Notes: generated from the letters alone by a model not told the origin. Counted from the stretch's first letter, positions 45,682 to 53,823 are shown. The stretch: 64,000 nucleotides of DNA from Candidatus Methylomirabilota bacterium (GCA_028870115.1 JAGWQH010000097.1:62001-126000); one strand, 5' to 3'. Translations and numbers: made by a program.

Positions 45682-47259
45682 ATGAAACGATGGCAAACCG
45701 TATTTATTGCGTTAAGCATGGGAATAGCCCCCGTCGGGATTGCCGCCGGGGCGACGTTGGAAGACCTGGAAAAACAGCTTCAGGGACTTCAGAAGCAGAT
45801 CGATGAGATGAAGCAAGAGAAACAGCGACAGGATCAAAAGCTGCGTGAGGTGGAGGCGGCGCAGGCAGCGCACAAGGAGGAGATCACACGCGAGACGGCC
45901 TCCCTCAGGGAGCAGACGAGACGGGTCTCTTCGGAACTCCTGGACCGAGTTCGGATTGGCGGGTACGGCTCCGTCCGGTTCGAGGCGAATAACCTCAAGG
46001 AACAGCACAACAGCTTCACCTTTCGGCGGTTCGTCCTGACCGCGGACGCCAAGCCGGCTGACCCGATGCGGGTCTATATGGAACTCGAATTTGAACGATT
46101 CACTAATCTCGAACTCACTAGGGACACCACGCGGACGGAAGGCGGCCTGAAAGTGGAAGAAACAAATGGGGGGGGTGGTGAAATCTCGTTGGAGCAGCTC
46201 TGGTTCCAGTATGATCTCTACAATTGGCTGAAGTTTCGGACCGGTCAGGTCCTGGTCCCGGTGGGCCGGTTCAACATCAACCACGATGACAACCGCTGGA
46301 ACATCGCCCGCCGCTCCCTCGTCGATAGGGGCGTCCCAGTCCTGCCCGTGGATGCGGCCTGGCCGGAACTGGGAGCCGGGTTCCTAGGCGACATTTCCCT
46401 CGGAGAGTTGGGGAAACTCACGTATCAGGCCTACGTCGTGAATGGGGTCGCTCTAGGGGCCGAGGTGCAAAAGATCGCCCAAACCGGCGATTCGGATCGA
46501 CATAAGCTGGAACTGGGGGTCGCGTTCAGCCCAACCAGGGGAACAGCCAAGCTGGATTCGAAAGACAGCAAGGCCGTCGCAACCCGGGTCGCCTGGAGCC
46601 CGTTCCCCGGCCAGGAGATCGCGGGCTCCTTCTATTATGGGCGGTATACGCCGCAGTTTCTGGAAAGCCAATCGCTCTACGCCTTTGGCCTCGATGGCCT
46701 GACGACCATCGGACCGTTTGAGATCGAGGCGGAGTATGTGAACACCACCTTTAGAAACATCGATCGGGTAGCCAAGGACTTCGCCAAGGTTGTTGTCGAT
46801 CAATCCCTCAACATCCCCAGCAGCGTAAGTCCCAACTTCGACGCGGGGATCAATTTCGAGTTGGCGGACTTAGCCCGGAACAAGCACGGCTTCTGGATCG
46901 AGGGGCGGTACCGCTTCTGGCCGGAGCTCCTGACCAACACGGTCTTCGGCAAGTATTTCGAGAACCCGCAGCTTATTGCGGTCATCCGTGGGGAACAGGT
47001 CTGGCTCAACGGGCTGGTCCAGGAGGCGACATTTACGGGTGGAGCGCTCACCGCCTTCAAGCAGGAGAATCGCCAGATCCACCGGATCACGGCCGGATTG
47101 GCCTACAGGCCGACCCCGCTCGTGGTCTTTCAACTGGCCTATGAGTATACAAAGACCAACGACGGGCGAAGCCTGGCAGACGTCACCAATTTCCTACCCG
47201 CCCAGGCCGGGGAGGACCACGCCCACGCGGCCCTCCTTGGCGTATCCTTCGGCTTCTGA
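45682..47259 (+). CDS. Outer-membrane porin with N-terminal coiled coil
   Basis: 525 residues from the ATG at 45682, with AAGGAGCGG before it. After a signal peptide (KRWQTVFIALSMGIA) comes a heptad-rich coiled coil (about 28-85, LEKQLQGLQKQIDEMKQEK), then a beta-barrel of alternating strands beginning VRIGGYGSVRFEAN and ending with Phe (LLGVSFGF), the usual C-terminal residue for outer-membrane insertion. The type resembles OprO/OprP-like and other anion or general porins with a peptidoglycan-linked coiled coil. Next to FTR1, it may admit iron chelates; the substrate is inferred from position. Confidence 0.82.
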   Translation: MKRWQTVFIALSMGIAPVGIAAGATLEDLEKQLQGLQKQIDEMKQEKQRQDQKLREVEAAQAAHKEEITRETASLREQTRRVSSELLDRVRIGGYGSVRFEANNLKEQHNSFTFRRFVLTADAKPADPMRVYMELEFERFTNLELTRDTTRTEGGLKVEETNGGGGEISLEQLWFQYDLYNWLKFRTGQVLVPVGRFNINHDDNRWNIARRSLVDRGVPVLPVDAAWPELGAGFLGDISLGELGKLTYQAYVVNGVALGAEVQKIAQTGDSDRHKLELGVAFSPTRGTAKLDSKDSKAVATRVAWSPFPGQEIAGSFYYGRYTPQFLESQSLYAFGLDGLTTIGPFEIEAEYVNTTFRNIDRVAKDFAKVVVDQSLNIPSSVSPNFDAGINFELADLARNKHGFWIEGRYRFWPELLTNTVFGKYFENPQLIAVIRGEQVWLNGLVQEATFTGGALTAFKQENRQIHRITAGLAYRPTPLVVFQLAYEYTKTNDGRSLADVTNFLPAQAGEDHAHAALLGVSFGF

Positions 47260-47266
47260 GTCTCGT

Positions 47267-47421
47267 GACGGAAGGTCGTGTACAGACATGATAGAACTGC
47301 TGCCTGAAGCATGAAGACGGTGGACATGGCGCCGGGCAATCCGGGTACCTGGCTGTATCACTGCCACGTTAACGGCCACATCATCGCAGGCATGATGGCG
47401 CTTTTTACCGTCACTGAATAA
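47267..47421 (+). pseudogene. C-terminal relic of a multicopper oxidase
   Basis: An open frame of 36 codons from 47311 reads MKTVDMAPGNPGTWLYHCHV, then NGHIIAGMMALFTVTE. This is the last copper-binding block of multicopper oxidases (H-C-H-x3-H-x4-M). Just upstream, one frame off, the sequence DMIELLPEA continues the same homology, so a one-base deletion near 47310 also broke it. All the remaining domains are absent. Lies directly after the porin stop. Confidence 0.65.
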
Positions 47422-47487
47422 CAAGGAGTTATGCTTGGGAGAAGCGCCTCCTTTGCCCTCCGCCGCTGCTTGTGCTATAAGGAAGCG

Positions 47488-48069
47488 ATGCTTTCCAGAC
47501 GGTGCTTTCTGACCACGCTGCTTACGCCGGCCCTTCTGGCGCTGAGACCGGACCTACTGAATGCACAGGAGGGGGTCTTTCTTTCCGAAGAGGAAGCCCC
47601 CAGGGCGGTCTTCCCGGAGGCCACACACTTCGAAAAGAAGGTCATCCCGTCAACGGAAGCCCTGCGGGAAAAGATGAAGGCCCTCCTGGGTCGCACGCGA
47701 CCATCCATCTGGGAGGATGCCTATGTCACCTACCTCGCGCGTCGAAACGACGAGCGCCTCGGCTTTGCCGTCATCACGGAGGAGATCGGCAAGCACCGCC
47801 CTATCACTTTTATTGTAGGCATCAAACCGGATGGAAAGGTCAAGGATGTCGCCCTGATGACCTATCGCGAGGCCTACGGCGGGGAGGTGCGGGACCGGCG
47901 TTTCATGCGCCAGTATCATGAGAAAGATCTCACTGCGCCTCTCTTGCCCTATCGAGATATCGTCAATATCGCTGGAGCTACCCTATCGGTCCAGTCGATC
48001 GGCCGAGGAGTTAGAAAGGTCCTGGCTCTGGCCCAACTGGTCCTCCTCAATGGGTCTCATCGGCCATGA
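47488..48069 (+). CDS. FMN-binding-domain exported protein
   Basis: 193 residues from the ATG at 47488 (RBS AAGGAAG). A signal peptide of Tat-like or Sec type (MLSRRCFLTTLLTPALLA) precedes the NqrC/RnfG-like FMN-binding domain at the C-terminal half: GKVKDVALMTYREAYGGEV and IAGATLSVQSIGRGVRK. The AGATLS element corresponds to the S/TGATxS/T site to which ApbE attaches FMN through Thr or Ser. The apbE gene follows with an ATGA overlap, so this is very probably its substrate. Role: extracytoplasmic electron carrier; the donor and acceptor are unknown. Confidence 0.85.
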   Translation: MLSRRCFLTTLLTPALLALRPDLLNAQEGVFLSEEEAPRAVFPEATHFEKKVIPSTEALREKMKALLGRTRPSIWEDAYVTYLARRNDERLGFAVITEEIGKHRPITFIVGIKPDGKVKDVALMTYREAYGGEVRDRRFMRQYHEKDLTAPLLPYRDIVNIAGATLSVQSIGRGVRKVLALAQLVLLNGSHRP

Positions 48070-49163
48070 GCATGAAAGCCTACGCCCCCTCACCTTCATC
48101 CTCTCCCCCAACTGGGGGAGAGGAGTCTTCTTTACTTCCCCTCGCCCCCGGGTACCCCTTGGGTGCGGAGAGGGCGAGGGGAAGGGGGATTGTAGAACCG
48201 GCGCCGGCTCCTATTCAAGAGATCCATTATGTCATGGGAACGCTGCTGGAGATCACGCTGTATCATGAGCCACGGGAGGCGGGCAAGCGGGTGCTGGCGA
48301 GATGTTTTCAGGAGGCCCGGCGACTGGAGGAGATCTTCTCAGCCCATGATGACGACAGCGACCTTAACCGGCTTAACCGACATGCAGGTCTCGGACCCGT
48401 CGAGATTAACCTGGAGCTCTGGTCAGCCCTGACGATCGCGCTCTCCCTGGGCCGAGAAACCGACGGGGCAATAGATATCACCATCGGACCTCTCATCGAC
48501 CTCTGGAGCGCGGCTGAAGAACAGGGTATTATGCCATCCCCCGCGTTGGTGGCGAAGGCCCTCAACCGGACAGGGATCTCCAGTGTCCAACTTCTTCCGG
48601 ATGGAAGAGTAGAACTGAGACGCGCCGGGATGCGGCTGGATCTGGGTGGAGTCGGCAAGGGATACGCTGTAGACCGGCTGAGCGCGATTCTGGCGCAGGA
48701 GGGTGTTACGAGCGCATTTATCAACTTCGGACGGAGCAGCCTTACGGCGATAGGATCACCTCCTGAGCAGAAGCATTGGCCTGTCCTGCTCAGAAGTGAC
48801 GATGGCGCGCCTATCGGTCTCGCGTATCTGAAGGATCAATACCTCGGCGTCTCCGGAAGCTTCGGTCACTCCTTTGAGATCGGAAGGGTCCGGTTGAGCC
48901 ATCTGATCAATCCGCAGGACGGCTCCCCGCTCCGCCATCCCAGCCTGGGCGTGGCCGCGGCCCGGACTGCGACTGAGGCAGAAGTCCTTGCCAAGGCCAT
49001 CATCATCCTCGATGAGGCACAAGGTTTTGCCGTCGTCAGCCGGTTCCCAGACACCGAAGGCTTATTGGCTCGCTCGAACGGAAGGCAGGTCAGCACCCCA
49101 GGATTCGTTGAAACGATCCGCTTCGAGGCCTCAGTAACGACTTCGAGGGAGGGCATCGGTTGA
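48066..49163 (+). CDS. apbE: FAD:protein FMN transferase (ApbE), N-terminus running through a repeat
   Basis: Transfers FMN from FAD to Thr/Ser of exported proteins. MGTLLEITLYH, FSAHDDDSDLNRLNRH, the catalytic segment RLDLGGVGKGYAVDRLSAIL and AARTATEAEVLAKAIIIL are the family signatures. The first 45 or so residues (SPSSSPPTGGEESSLLPL and on) are coded by the palindromic repeat 48085-48188 and are not ApbE-like; no signal peptide or lipobox is seen, though ApbE is normally exported. Either the repeat has displaced the export signal, or the start lies at an inner codon such as the ATG at 48231. The stop overlaps the next gene by four bases. Confidence 0.88.
   Translation: MSMKAYAPSPSSSPPTGGEESSLLPLAPGYPLGAERARGRGIVEPAPAPIQEIHYVMGTLLEITLYHEPREAGKRVLARCFQEARRLEEIFSAHDDDSDLNRLNRHAGLGPVEINLELWSALTIALSLGRETDGAIDITIGPLIDLWSAAEEQGIMPSPALVAKALNRTGISSVQLLPDGRVELRRAGMRLDLGGVGKGYAVDRLSAILAQEGVTSAFINFGRSSLTAIGSPPEQKHWPVLLRSDDGAPIGLAYLKDQYLGVSGSFGHSFEIGRVRLSHLINPQDGSPLRHPSLGVAAARTATEAEVLAKAIIILDEAQGFAVVSRFPDTEGLLARSNGRQVSTPGFVETIRFEASVTTSREGIG
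48085..48188. repeat. Palindromic repeat element, copy 2, inside apbE 5' end
   Basis: Same family as 10153-10241: begins CCCCCTCACCTTCATCCTCT, has CCCCCAACTGGGGG and GAGAGGAGTCTT, and closes with GAGGGCGAGGGGAAGGGGG. Differences include a KpnI-like GGTACC inner loop. Confidence 0.7.
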
Positions 49164-49657
49164 AAAACTTCACCTACCCCGCCTACAGGCTCTCGGCCGC
49201 CAGCCGGGAGGTCAAGATCATCTACACCGGCTTCTTGATCTTTATCGCAGTGGGGATGCTCACCATCGGCCTCTATCAGTTCAAGCGGATCGGCGCCACC
49301 TATGATCTGGTCGTAGCCTACTATCGCGGGGGGGAATTGGGGCAGGAGATGACCTATCCCAAGACCTTCACTCAACTCCTCGAGACCACGCACTTCCACG
49401 CCATCATCATGGGGATCTCGTTCCTTACTCTGGCCCACCTCTTTATCGCTACCGGGCTCGGTCCCCGAATCAAATGGTCCGTTATCGGCCTGGCGTTTTT
49501 CTCCTCCCAAGCTGATATCGCCGGGCCATGGCTCATTCGGTATCTCTCTCCAGCCTTCGCCCTCTTACAGCTTTTCGCCTGGTTCGGGATGTGGTTGGGG
49601 TATGGCGCATTGATACTCCTTCCACTGTATGAGATGTGGGGCAAAAGCCGGAAGTAA
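49160..49657 (+). CDS. Four-helix membrane protein linked to ApbE
   Basis: 165 residues. Predicted spans at about 20-42, 78-98, 104-121 and 128-152. Conserved-looking His residues lie at TTHFHAIIMG and TLAHLF in the second span, which could carry heme or metal, but no family was recognised. The start is TTG overlapping the apbE stop (TTGA), so translation is coupled. Being the last gene of the FMN-binding/ApbE unit, it may be the membrane electron donor of the flavoprotein; that is inference. Confidence 0.75.
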   Translation: MKNFTYPAYRLSAASREVKIIYTGFLIFIAVGMLTIGLYQFKRIGATYDLVVAYYRGGELGQEMTYPKTFTQLLETTHFHAIIMGISFLTLAHLFIATGLGPRIKWSVIGLAFFSSQADIAGPWLIRYLSPAFALLQLFAWFGMWLGYGALILLPLYEMWGKSRK

Positions 49658-49676
49658 CCGACCAACCACGAATCAA

Positions 49677-49955
49677 TCAGCAACCACCGGCGATGGCCGG
49701 AACGATAGACACAAGATCACCCGACTTGAGCGGCGTCGAGATCCCCTGTAGAAACCGGATATCTTCCTCATTCACATAGATATTGATGAAGCGGCGGACG
49801 CTGCCGGAGTCATCGTAGATTCGGTCCCTCAAGCCGGCATACGACTGCTCCAGATTTTCAATCAACTCATGAATAGAGTTCCCCTGCCCCTCAACCTCTC
49901 CTTGCCCGCTGGTCAGACCCCGTAACGGGGTCGGGATGCGCACCTTCACACTCAT
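49677..49955 (-). CDS. MoaD/ThiS-type sulfur carrier ending Gly-Gly-Cys
   Basis: 92 residues from the ATG at 49955 (GAAAGGAG before it). The beta-grasp fold starts KVRIPTPLRGLTSGQGEV and ends VSIVPAIAGG followed by one Cys. Free carriers end in Gly-Gly, which is adenylated and thiocarboxylated; the extra residue must first be removed, as the extra Ala is from HcyS of Wolinella by a JAMM protease. It is a paralog of the N-terminal domain of the fusion protein at 61612-62760. Last gene after threonine synthase on the minus strand. It probably carries sulfur for an amino-acid synthase. Confidence 0.87.
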   Translation of the reverse strand: MSVKVRIPTPLRGLTSGQGEVEGQGNSIHELIENLEQSYAGLRDRIYDDSGSVRRFINIYVNEEDIRFLQGISTPLKSGDLVSIVPAIAGGC

Positions 49956-50002
49956 CGATCTCGCTCCTTTCGATAATCCCTTACCGCCTTCGTGCTCGCT
50001 TC

Positions 50003-51265
50003 TCAATTCCCACTTTTCGGCGTCACGTCAATGTCATGAGAAGCCATCGCCTCGTCGAATGATCGAAGGGTCGGCTTAATGTGAAACCGAACCTTCAATG
50101 ATGAGGCGACTGCCTCCTGGGTCTTCAGTCCGTTACCGGTAATGCAGAGCACCAGGCTTTCGTCCGGGGGAATCCGCCCCTGCTCGATCAGTCGCTTGGC
50201 TGCCGCTACCGTCACCCCGCCAGCCGTCTCGGCAAAGATCCCTTCAGTGCTCGCCAACAGCTTCATCGCGTCCACAATCTCTTCGTCCGTAGCATGCTCC
50301 CCATGACCACCGCTTTCCTTTACGGCCTTGTAGGCATAGTAGCCGTCCGCCGGGTTGCCGATGGCGAGCGACTTGGCAATGGTCTTCGGTTTGACCGGCC
50401 TGATGATCTCGCTGTTCGCTTTGATGGCGGTAACAATGGGGCCGCACCCTTCAGCCTGCGCCACATGCATCCGCGTGTGGCAGCCGCCATCCAGGAGGCC
50501 GAGTCGATCGAACTCCTTGAGCCCCTTCAGGATCTTCGTAACCAGCGAACCTCCCGCGGCCGGCACAACGATGTGATGGGGGGCGCGCCAGCCAAGTTGT
50601 TCCGCAACCTCGTACCCGAAGGTCTTCGAGCCCTCAGCGTAGTACGGCCGGATATTGATATTCACAAATGCCCACCCATATTTGTCGGCGATCTCGCTGC
50701 AGAGCCGGTTGACTTCATCGTAGTTGCCATCCACGGCTACCAGCTTCGGATTGTAGATCAGGGTACCCAACACCTTGCCCTGCTCCAGGTCGGCCGGCAC
50801 AAAGACAAAGCTTGGAAGCCCCCCTTCGGCGGCATGGGCCGCCACTGAGTTCGCCAGGTTGCCGGTGGAGGCGCAGGCCACCACCTTAAAGTTAAACTCT
50901 ACAGCCTTCGTGACCGCCACCGCCACGACCCGATCCTTAAATGAAAAGGTGGGATGGTTCACGGTATCGTTCTTGATATAGACTTCCCGCATCCCCAACG
51001 CGCGCGCCAGGTTGTTGGCCTTCACGAGCGGCGTCATCCCGCAGTGCCTCCCGACAACCGGCTCTCCTTCGATCGGCAGCAGCGCCTGATATCGCCAAAT
51101 GCTGGGCGGTCCGGCCTCGATCGCTTTTCTGGTCAGGCGGCCTCGAAGCGCGTCGTAATCGTAATCGACCTCAAGAGGCCCGAAACAGTACTCACAGACA
51201 TGCAGGGGATCAGCAGGGTATGGTCTGCCACACTCCCTGCACTTCAATCCCTTCACCAGCGCCAT
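50003..51265 (-). CDS. thrC: Threonine synthase with N-terminal zinc ribbon
   Basis: 420 residues, PLP fold type II. A four-Cys ribbon (CRECGRPYPADPLHVCEYC) precedes the catalytic domain with the PLP Lys in HPTFSFKDRVVAVA and the phosphate loop in ASTGNLANS. It converts O-phosphohomoserine to threonine in the cytoplasm. Its neighbours are two NIL proteins and a sulfur carrier, an odd setting; close relatives (cysteate synthase) use the same fold with sulfur substrates, so a role in sulfur amino acids is possible. Four genes run in one direction with short gaps. Confidence 0.9.
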   Translation of the reverse strand: MALVKGLKCRECGRPYPADPLHVCEYCFGPLEVDYDYDALRGRLTRKAIEAGPPSIWRYQALLPIEGEPVVGRHCGMTPLVKANNLARALGMREVYIKNDTVNHPTFSFKDRVVAVAVTKAVEFNFKVVACASTGNLANSVAAHAAEGGLPSFVFVPADLEQGKVLGTLIYNPKLVAVDGNYDEVNRLCSEIADKYGWAFVNINIRPYYAEGSKTFGYEVAEQLGWRAPHHIVVPAAGGSLVTKILKGLKEFDRLGLLDGGCHTRMHVAQAEGCGPIVTAIKANSEIIRPVKPKTIAKSLAIGNPADGYYAYKAVKESGGHGEHATDEEIVDAMKLLASTEGIFAETAGGVTVAAAKRLIEQGRIPPDESLVLCITGNGLKTQEAVASSLKVRFHIKPTLRSFDEAMASHDIDVTPKSGN

Positions 51266-51266
51266 C

Positions 51267-51503
51267 TCAGCGTCCCTTCTCCGGAGTCGGCTCCACCCTG
51301 ATCCCTAAATCGGCCAGGTAGGCAATCCCCTTATTCAACGCGTCCTCCTCGCCGTCCAGTTCCAGCATCACCTCGCCCGTCTGCTCCGTCACCCGCGCCC
51401 GACGGACGTTGGGAATAAGCTTGAATTCCCGCGAAAGACGGTAGATCACCGGCTCTTTGATGAGTACCTGCGGGTAGATGAGGGTGATCATCCGTTTCGG
51501 CAT
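51267..51503 (-). CDS. NIL-domain protein 1
   Basis: 78 residues from the ATG at 51503. The ferredoxin-like NIL fold shows as ITLIYPQVLIKEPVIYRLSR, then VRRARVTEQTGEVMLELDGE. NIL domains occur at the end of MetN methionine transporters, where they bind methionine, and in homocysteine-forming proteins of methanogens. One base before thrC, so co-transcribed. A role in sensing or handling sulfur amino acids is inferred. Confidence 0.85.
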   Translation of the reverse strand: MPKRMITLIYPQVLIKEPVIYRLSREFKLIPNVRRARVTEQTGEVMLELDGEEDALNKGIAYLADLGIRVEPTPEKGR

Positions 51504-51545
51504 TACCGGACTCCTTTTTCCTCTGTTGAGCACAAATCGAGCGCT

Positions 51546-51785
51546 TCAAGAGACAACATCCTGCTCAATCGGCGCCACGTGGACACCACGATCCTCCAGC
51601 CACTTAATTCCATTTTCAAGCGGCTGCGGTTCTCCTTCGAGCTCAGCCATGATCCACCCGATTCCTTCGGTAAAATCGGCCTGCCGAATATTGAAGACCA
51701 GGTCAAACGTCTGACTCAACTGCCACAGGATCGGCTCCTCGGCCAGTTTACCGGTAAACGTCAGATGCACACGTTTTTTTGTCAT
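51546..51785 (-). CDS. NIL-domain protein 2
   Basis: 79 residues: VHLTFTGKLAEEPILWQLSQ, then FNIRQADFTEGIGWIMAELE and a C-terminal helix-strand. A paralog of the next gene, sharing fold and length but with limited identity. First gene of the minus-strand group NIL-NIL-thrC-carrier; divergent from the rhodanese gene, 50 bases apart. Confidence 0.83.
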   Translation of the reverse strand: MTKKRVHLTFTGKLAEEPILWQLSQTFDLVFNIRQADFTEGIGWIMAELEGEPQPLENGIKWLEDRGVHVAPIEQDVVS

Positions 51786-51819
51786 CGCCTCTCTCGAAGA
51801 TCGACCGCGTAGATTCCGC

Positions 51820-51847
51820 TTGAGTCCTTTGCGCGGTGGAGTATAAA
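51820..51847 (+). promoter_or_regulatory. Promoter candidate of the rhodanese gene
   Basis: TTGAGT (51820-51825), 16 bases, TATAAA (51842-51847). It covers the GTG at 51836, so translation should begin further downstream. Confidence 0.5.
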
Positions 51848-51895
51848 CTGTATCAAGTGGACAGTAAAGTCCAAACCCTGCCCAGGACAGCTTTT

Positions 51896-52576
51896 ATGGA
51901 GAGTCATGGCGCGATGCCTACCGAGATACCGATATTGACGCCGCATCAGATAAAGAGCGCGTTGGAAACCGGCGTACTTCTAATCGATCTTCGCCTGTAT
52001 GAGAAGTTTGCCTCAAGCCATATTCCGGGCAGTATCAACATCGTCTATAGTCGCAAGAGCCTCCCCGAACGCGTCGCAACCGCAATCCCGCCCGGCCCTC
52101 CAATCGTACTCCTCTCCGACGAGACGAGTGTTGCCGAGGCCGCTGGCGATGCCCTTCATGAGGTGCGCCGAAATCCTCTCCGGGGCATTATCACGACGGG
52201 GACCGAAACGTGGCACAACAGGGAGCTTCCGCTTTCAACGCTGCCACGGATGTCTACCGCCGCGCTCCGGCAACGATTGAACGCTCCCCACAATGAGCTG
52301 ATGCTGATCGACGTGCGTGAGTCCTTTGAGTGGGAGCTGGGCTATATCGAAGGCTCACTGCACATTCCGCTTGGGGAGATCTGGCAACACGCTCGCTCGC
52401 TCGATCCGCGCAAAGAAATCATCCTAATCTGCCAAGAAGGCCTACGCAGCAGCACGGCGGCCAGCATCCTGCTGCATCACCACTTTCCAAGGATCGGTAA
52501 CGTACCCGGGGGCCTGGGCAACTGGTTCAAGGCCGACTACCCTACCGTCCGACTGCCAAAGCCGCCAAAGAGCTGA
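51896..52576 (+). CDS. Tandem rhodanese protein, one active site
   Basis: About 226 residues from the ATG at 51896 (the ATG at 51914 is also possible). Two rhodanese domains: the first (about 10-105: LLIDLRLYEKFASSHIPGSI) lacks a catalytic Cys and has SDETS in its place; the second (about 125-220: LMLIDVRESFEWELGYIEGS) has the persulfide Cys in LICQEGLRSSTAA. It transfers sulfane sulfur. It lies between two sulfur loci on the opposite strand and could supply the persulfide for the MoeB-type E1, which itself lacks a rhodanese domain; that link is inference. Confidence 0.85.
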   Translation: MESHGAMPTEIPILTPHQIKSALETGVLLIDLRLYEKFASSHIPGSINIVYSRKSLPERVATAIPPGPPIVLLSDETSVAEAAGDALHEVRRNPLRGIITTGTETWHNRELPLSTLPRMSTAALRQRLNAPHNELMLIDVRESFEWELGYIEGSLHIPLGEIWQHARSLDPRKEIILICQEGLRSSTAASILLHHHFPRIGNVPGGLGNWFKADYPTVRLPKPPKS

Positions 52577-52595
52577 CCTGTCTGGGAGCAGATAG

Positions 52596-53810
52596 TCATA
52601 CCCCCTGCATCCATTCCGCCAGGATCTCAGAGACCTCAGGCCGCGTGAACTCCTCGGGCAGCGGCTCGCCGTTCCGGAGCAGTTCGCGAACGCGCGTGCC
52701 ACTCAGCGTCACCCGTTCGGATGCCTCATGCGGGCAAGTCTTGGCCGAAGCCATCCCATCGCAGCGACGACAGAAGAACGCCTCGTCGAAGAAAAGCGGG
52801 GTAATGTCCAGCTCGTCGCGCTTGAGTCGCAGGAAGAGGTCGCGGGCCGCATACGGATGATAGTAGCCCCCCACGCCGGCGGGATCCCGTCCAACAATGA
52901 AGTGAGTGCAGCCGTAGTTCTTCCGGACCAGGGCGTGGAAGACCGCTTCCCGCGGGCCCGCATATCGCATGGCACCCGGGAAAACGCTCAGCATCACGCG
53001 CTCCTTCGGGAAGTAGCGCTCCTCGAGCGCGCGATAGCATCGAAGGCGAATCTCTGATGGAACATCGTCGAGCTTTGTCCGACCGACCAGCGGGTGGATC
53101 AGCAAGCCGTCCATCAACTCCAGCGCGCACTTCTGAATATATTCGTGCGACCGATGAATCGGATTGCGGGTCTGAAACCCGACGATGGTCTGCCATCCGC
53201 GCTCTTTGAAGCGCCGTCGCGTCTCAGTCGGTACGCAGTAATAGTCTTCGAATCCCGGCAGCGTCGGAGGGCGAATCAGACTGACCGCCCCGCCTATCAG
53301 AAGATCGCCTCGCTGATAGAGGTATTGGACGCCAGGATGGCGCGTCTCTTCGGTGCTGTAGACCAGACACGCCTCCGCTCGCTTATCATAGGGGAAAATC
53401 TCCTCCACCGAAAGCAGGCCAAGCAGTTCGCCGTCAGAGCCCAATAAGGCCGCCTCGCCTCCCTGCTTGAGCCCAGCCACATCGTCCTTTGGCGCCGCCA
53501 AGGTAATCGGGAGCGTCCACAGGATGCCGCTCTTCAGGCGCATCTCATGGATGACGCCCTCATAGTCGGCCCGATTCATAAACCCTTCGAGTGGGCTGAA
53601 CACACCCGTGGCCAGGCATTCCACGTCAGAGATAGCCCTGGCGTTCAGCGAGATCATTGGGAGATCCCGCGCCCTGCCGATCGCGTCGGCCCTGGCCTCT
53701 CCTGTCAATATCCGTGAGACGAGCCGCCCGCCATGTGGAAGGATCGGCGTCGGCGCCTCATTTTCCGACAATCCAGTCGATTCCCGCATGATCTGTTCTC
53801 CCGTCGGCAT
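52596..53810 (-). CDS. sat: ATP sulfurylase
   Basis: 404 residues from the ATG at 53810 (GAGAGGGGTGTG before it); the open frame continues upstream only inside cysH. The homomeric Sat type: GFQTRNPIHRSHEYIQ carries the ATP-binding Q-x-R-N-P-x-H-x-x-H, followed by GAMRYAGPREAVFHALV and HFIVGRDPAGVG. CRRCDGMASAKTCPHE is the usual zinc-like Cys cluster of bacterial forms. Makes APS from sulfate and ATP. Thirteen bases after cysH; last gene of the sulfur block. Confidence 0.95.
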   Translation of the reverse strand: MPTGEQIMRESTGLSENEAPTPILPHGGRLVSRILTGEARADAIGRARDLPMISLNARAISDVECLATGVFSPLEGFMNRADYEGVIHEMRLKSGILWTLPITLAAPKDDVAGLKQGGEAALLGSDGELLGLLSVEEIFPYDKRAEACLVYSTEETRHPGVQYLYQRGDLLIGGAVSLIRPPTLPGFEDYYCVPTETRRRFKERGWQTIVGFQTRNPIHRSHEYIQKCALELMDGLLIHPLVGRTKLDDVPSEIRLRCYRALEERYFPKERVMLSVFPGAMRYAGPREAVFHALVRKNYGCTHFIVGRDPAGVGGYYHPYAARDLFLRLKRDELDITPLFFDEAFFCRRCDGMASAKTCPHEASERVTLSGTRVRELLRNGEPLPEEFTRPEVSEILAEWMQGV

Positions 53811-53823
53811 CACACCCCTCTCC

